Of a stretch of DNA of 21,515 nt, positions 21,290 through 21,515 are shown in pieces; position 1 is the stretch's first letter, and the number at the start of each line of letters is the position of its first letter. The notes below the pieces were generated by a model. That model did no database searches. It was not told where the DNA came from and saw only the letters and a list, made by a program, of their open reading frames with translations. The DNA lies in assembly GCA_031267635.1 (NCBI GenBank), contig JAIRYX010000118.1, positions 1 to 21,515 on the forward strand, written 5' to 3'. The translations under genes were made by a program, and so were the position numbers. The DNA is from Planctomycetaceae bacterium (GTDB taxonomy: Bacteria > Planctomycetota > Planctomycetia > Pirellulales > Thermoguttaceae).

Positions 21290-21515
21290 ATGTCAGACAA
21301 GAACGATATTTTTGACCAACCCACGATAATCCCGACAAGTCAACACCTTGACAATGTTCGGCAGTCTTCCGCGCTTCCCGAAATTGCGGGCTATGACGGT
21401 TTTAAGAAAATCGGACAAGGCGGTATGGGAACGGTTTATGAAGCGGTGCAACGTTCGCTGGACAGAAAAGTCGCGGTGAAAATTCTTAATTCCGAATTAT
21501 CCCACGATGAAACGG
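21290..21515 (+). CDS. Serine/threonine protein kinase, N-terminal part (cut by the window end)
   Basis: The first 75 codons only. After a short Thr/Gln-rich start (MSDKNDIFDQPTIIPTSQ) the kinase fold begins: GYDGFKKIGQGGMGTVYEA holds the glycine-rich ATP loop (residues 42-50), and VAVKILN holds the ATP-binding lysine (64). This is the Hanks-type, PknB-like form common in Planctomycetota. It begins 198 bp after the SUMF1-fold gene, so co-transcription is doubtful. No clear ribosome-binding site precedes the ATG. Later domains are not visible. Confidence 0.9.
   Translation, partial: MSDKNDIFDQPTIIPTSQHLDNVRQSSALPEIAGYDGFKKIGQGGMGTVYEAVQRSLDRKVAVKILNSELSHDET

Overview
The window most likely comes from a member of the Planctomycetota with moderate to low GC. 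Evidence for this: a secreted protein with the planctomycete N-terminal LEERQLLA export motif, a relic of an ISAzo13-type ('Rhodopirellula') transposase, a Tat-exported Gfo/Idh/MocA oxidoreductase, a secreted SUMF1-fold protein, a CcsA protein with a very large periplasmic N-terminal part, and a bacterial Ser/Thr kinase. No species can be named from the sequence alone.

Region 1 (1-7785, minus strand) is the unusual part. A secreted Calx-beta protein (7755-5608) is followed by a hairpin and then five tandem paralogues of a small membrane protein family that I do not recognise. I call them P1 to P5 in order of transcription: 5523-4582, 4395-3436, 3229-2651, 2623-1619 and 1295-420. Each has two transmembrane segments, a CxxC pair, a YxYxExRxFGK-like block, a CxH pair and a WGGxIPxxE-like block. 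P1, P2 and P4 end in a shared Q/N/G-rich tail. Each of these three tails carries an 8-A run about 30 nt before the stop codon, and the -1 frame after that run stays open for 68-72 codons. That frame encodes a YANVLLHEIFWHG-type domain that the Calx-beta protein carries in frame at its own C terminus. With the shifted reading, gaps to the next gene shrink to about 10 nt (P1-P2) and 21 nt (P2-P3). Frameshifting, transcriptional slippage or phase variation at A8 is therefore a serious possibility. This is the main candidate for an undescribed system.

Region 2 (8035-13845) holds the Tat-exported oxidoreductase, a tRNA-Ala(GGC) with a near-consensus promoter, and a secreted di-heme cytochrome-c-peroxidase-like protein. 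Between them lie about 3 kb of mobile-element debris: transposase relics resembling IS5/DUF772, ISL3 and ISAzo13, a 105-111 bp terminal-inverted-repeat element family, a 37-44 bp dispersed REP-like repeat and a 53 bp hairpin element.

Region 3 (13845-19535, minus strand) is housekeeping: hisS, rdgB (ITP/XTP pyrophosphatase) and ccsA (cytochrome c maturation), with a 24-bp palindrome over the likely ccsA promoter. CcsA could serve the di-heme protein at 11408, because haem attachment to CxxCH motifs needs such a system; that link is inference.

Region 4 (19536-21515, plus strand) has a secreted SUMF1/formylglycine-generating-enzyme-fold protein and the first 75 codons of a Ser/Thr protein kinase cut by the window edge.
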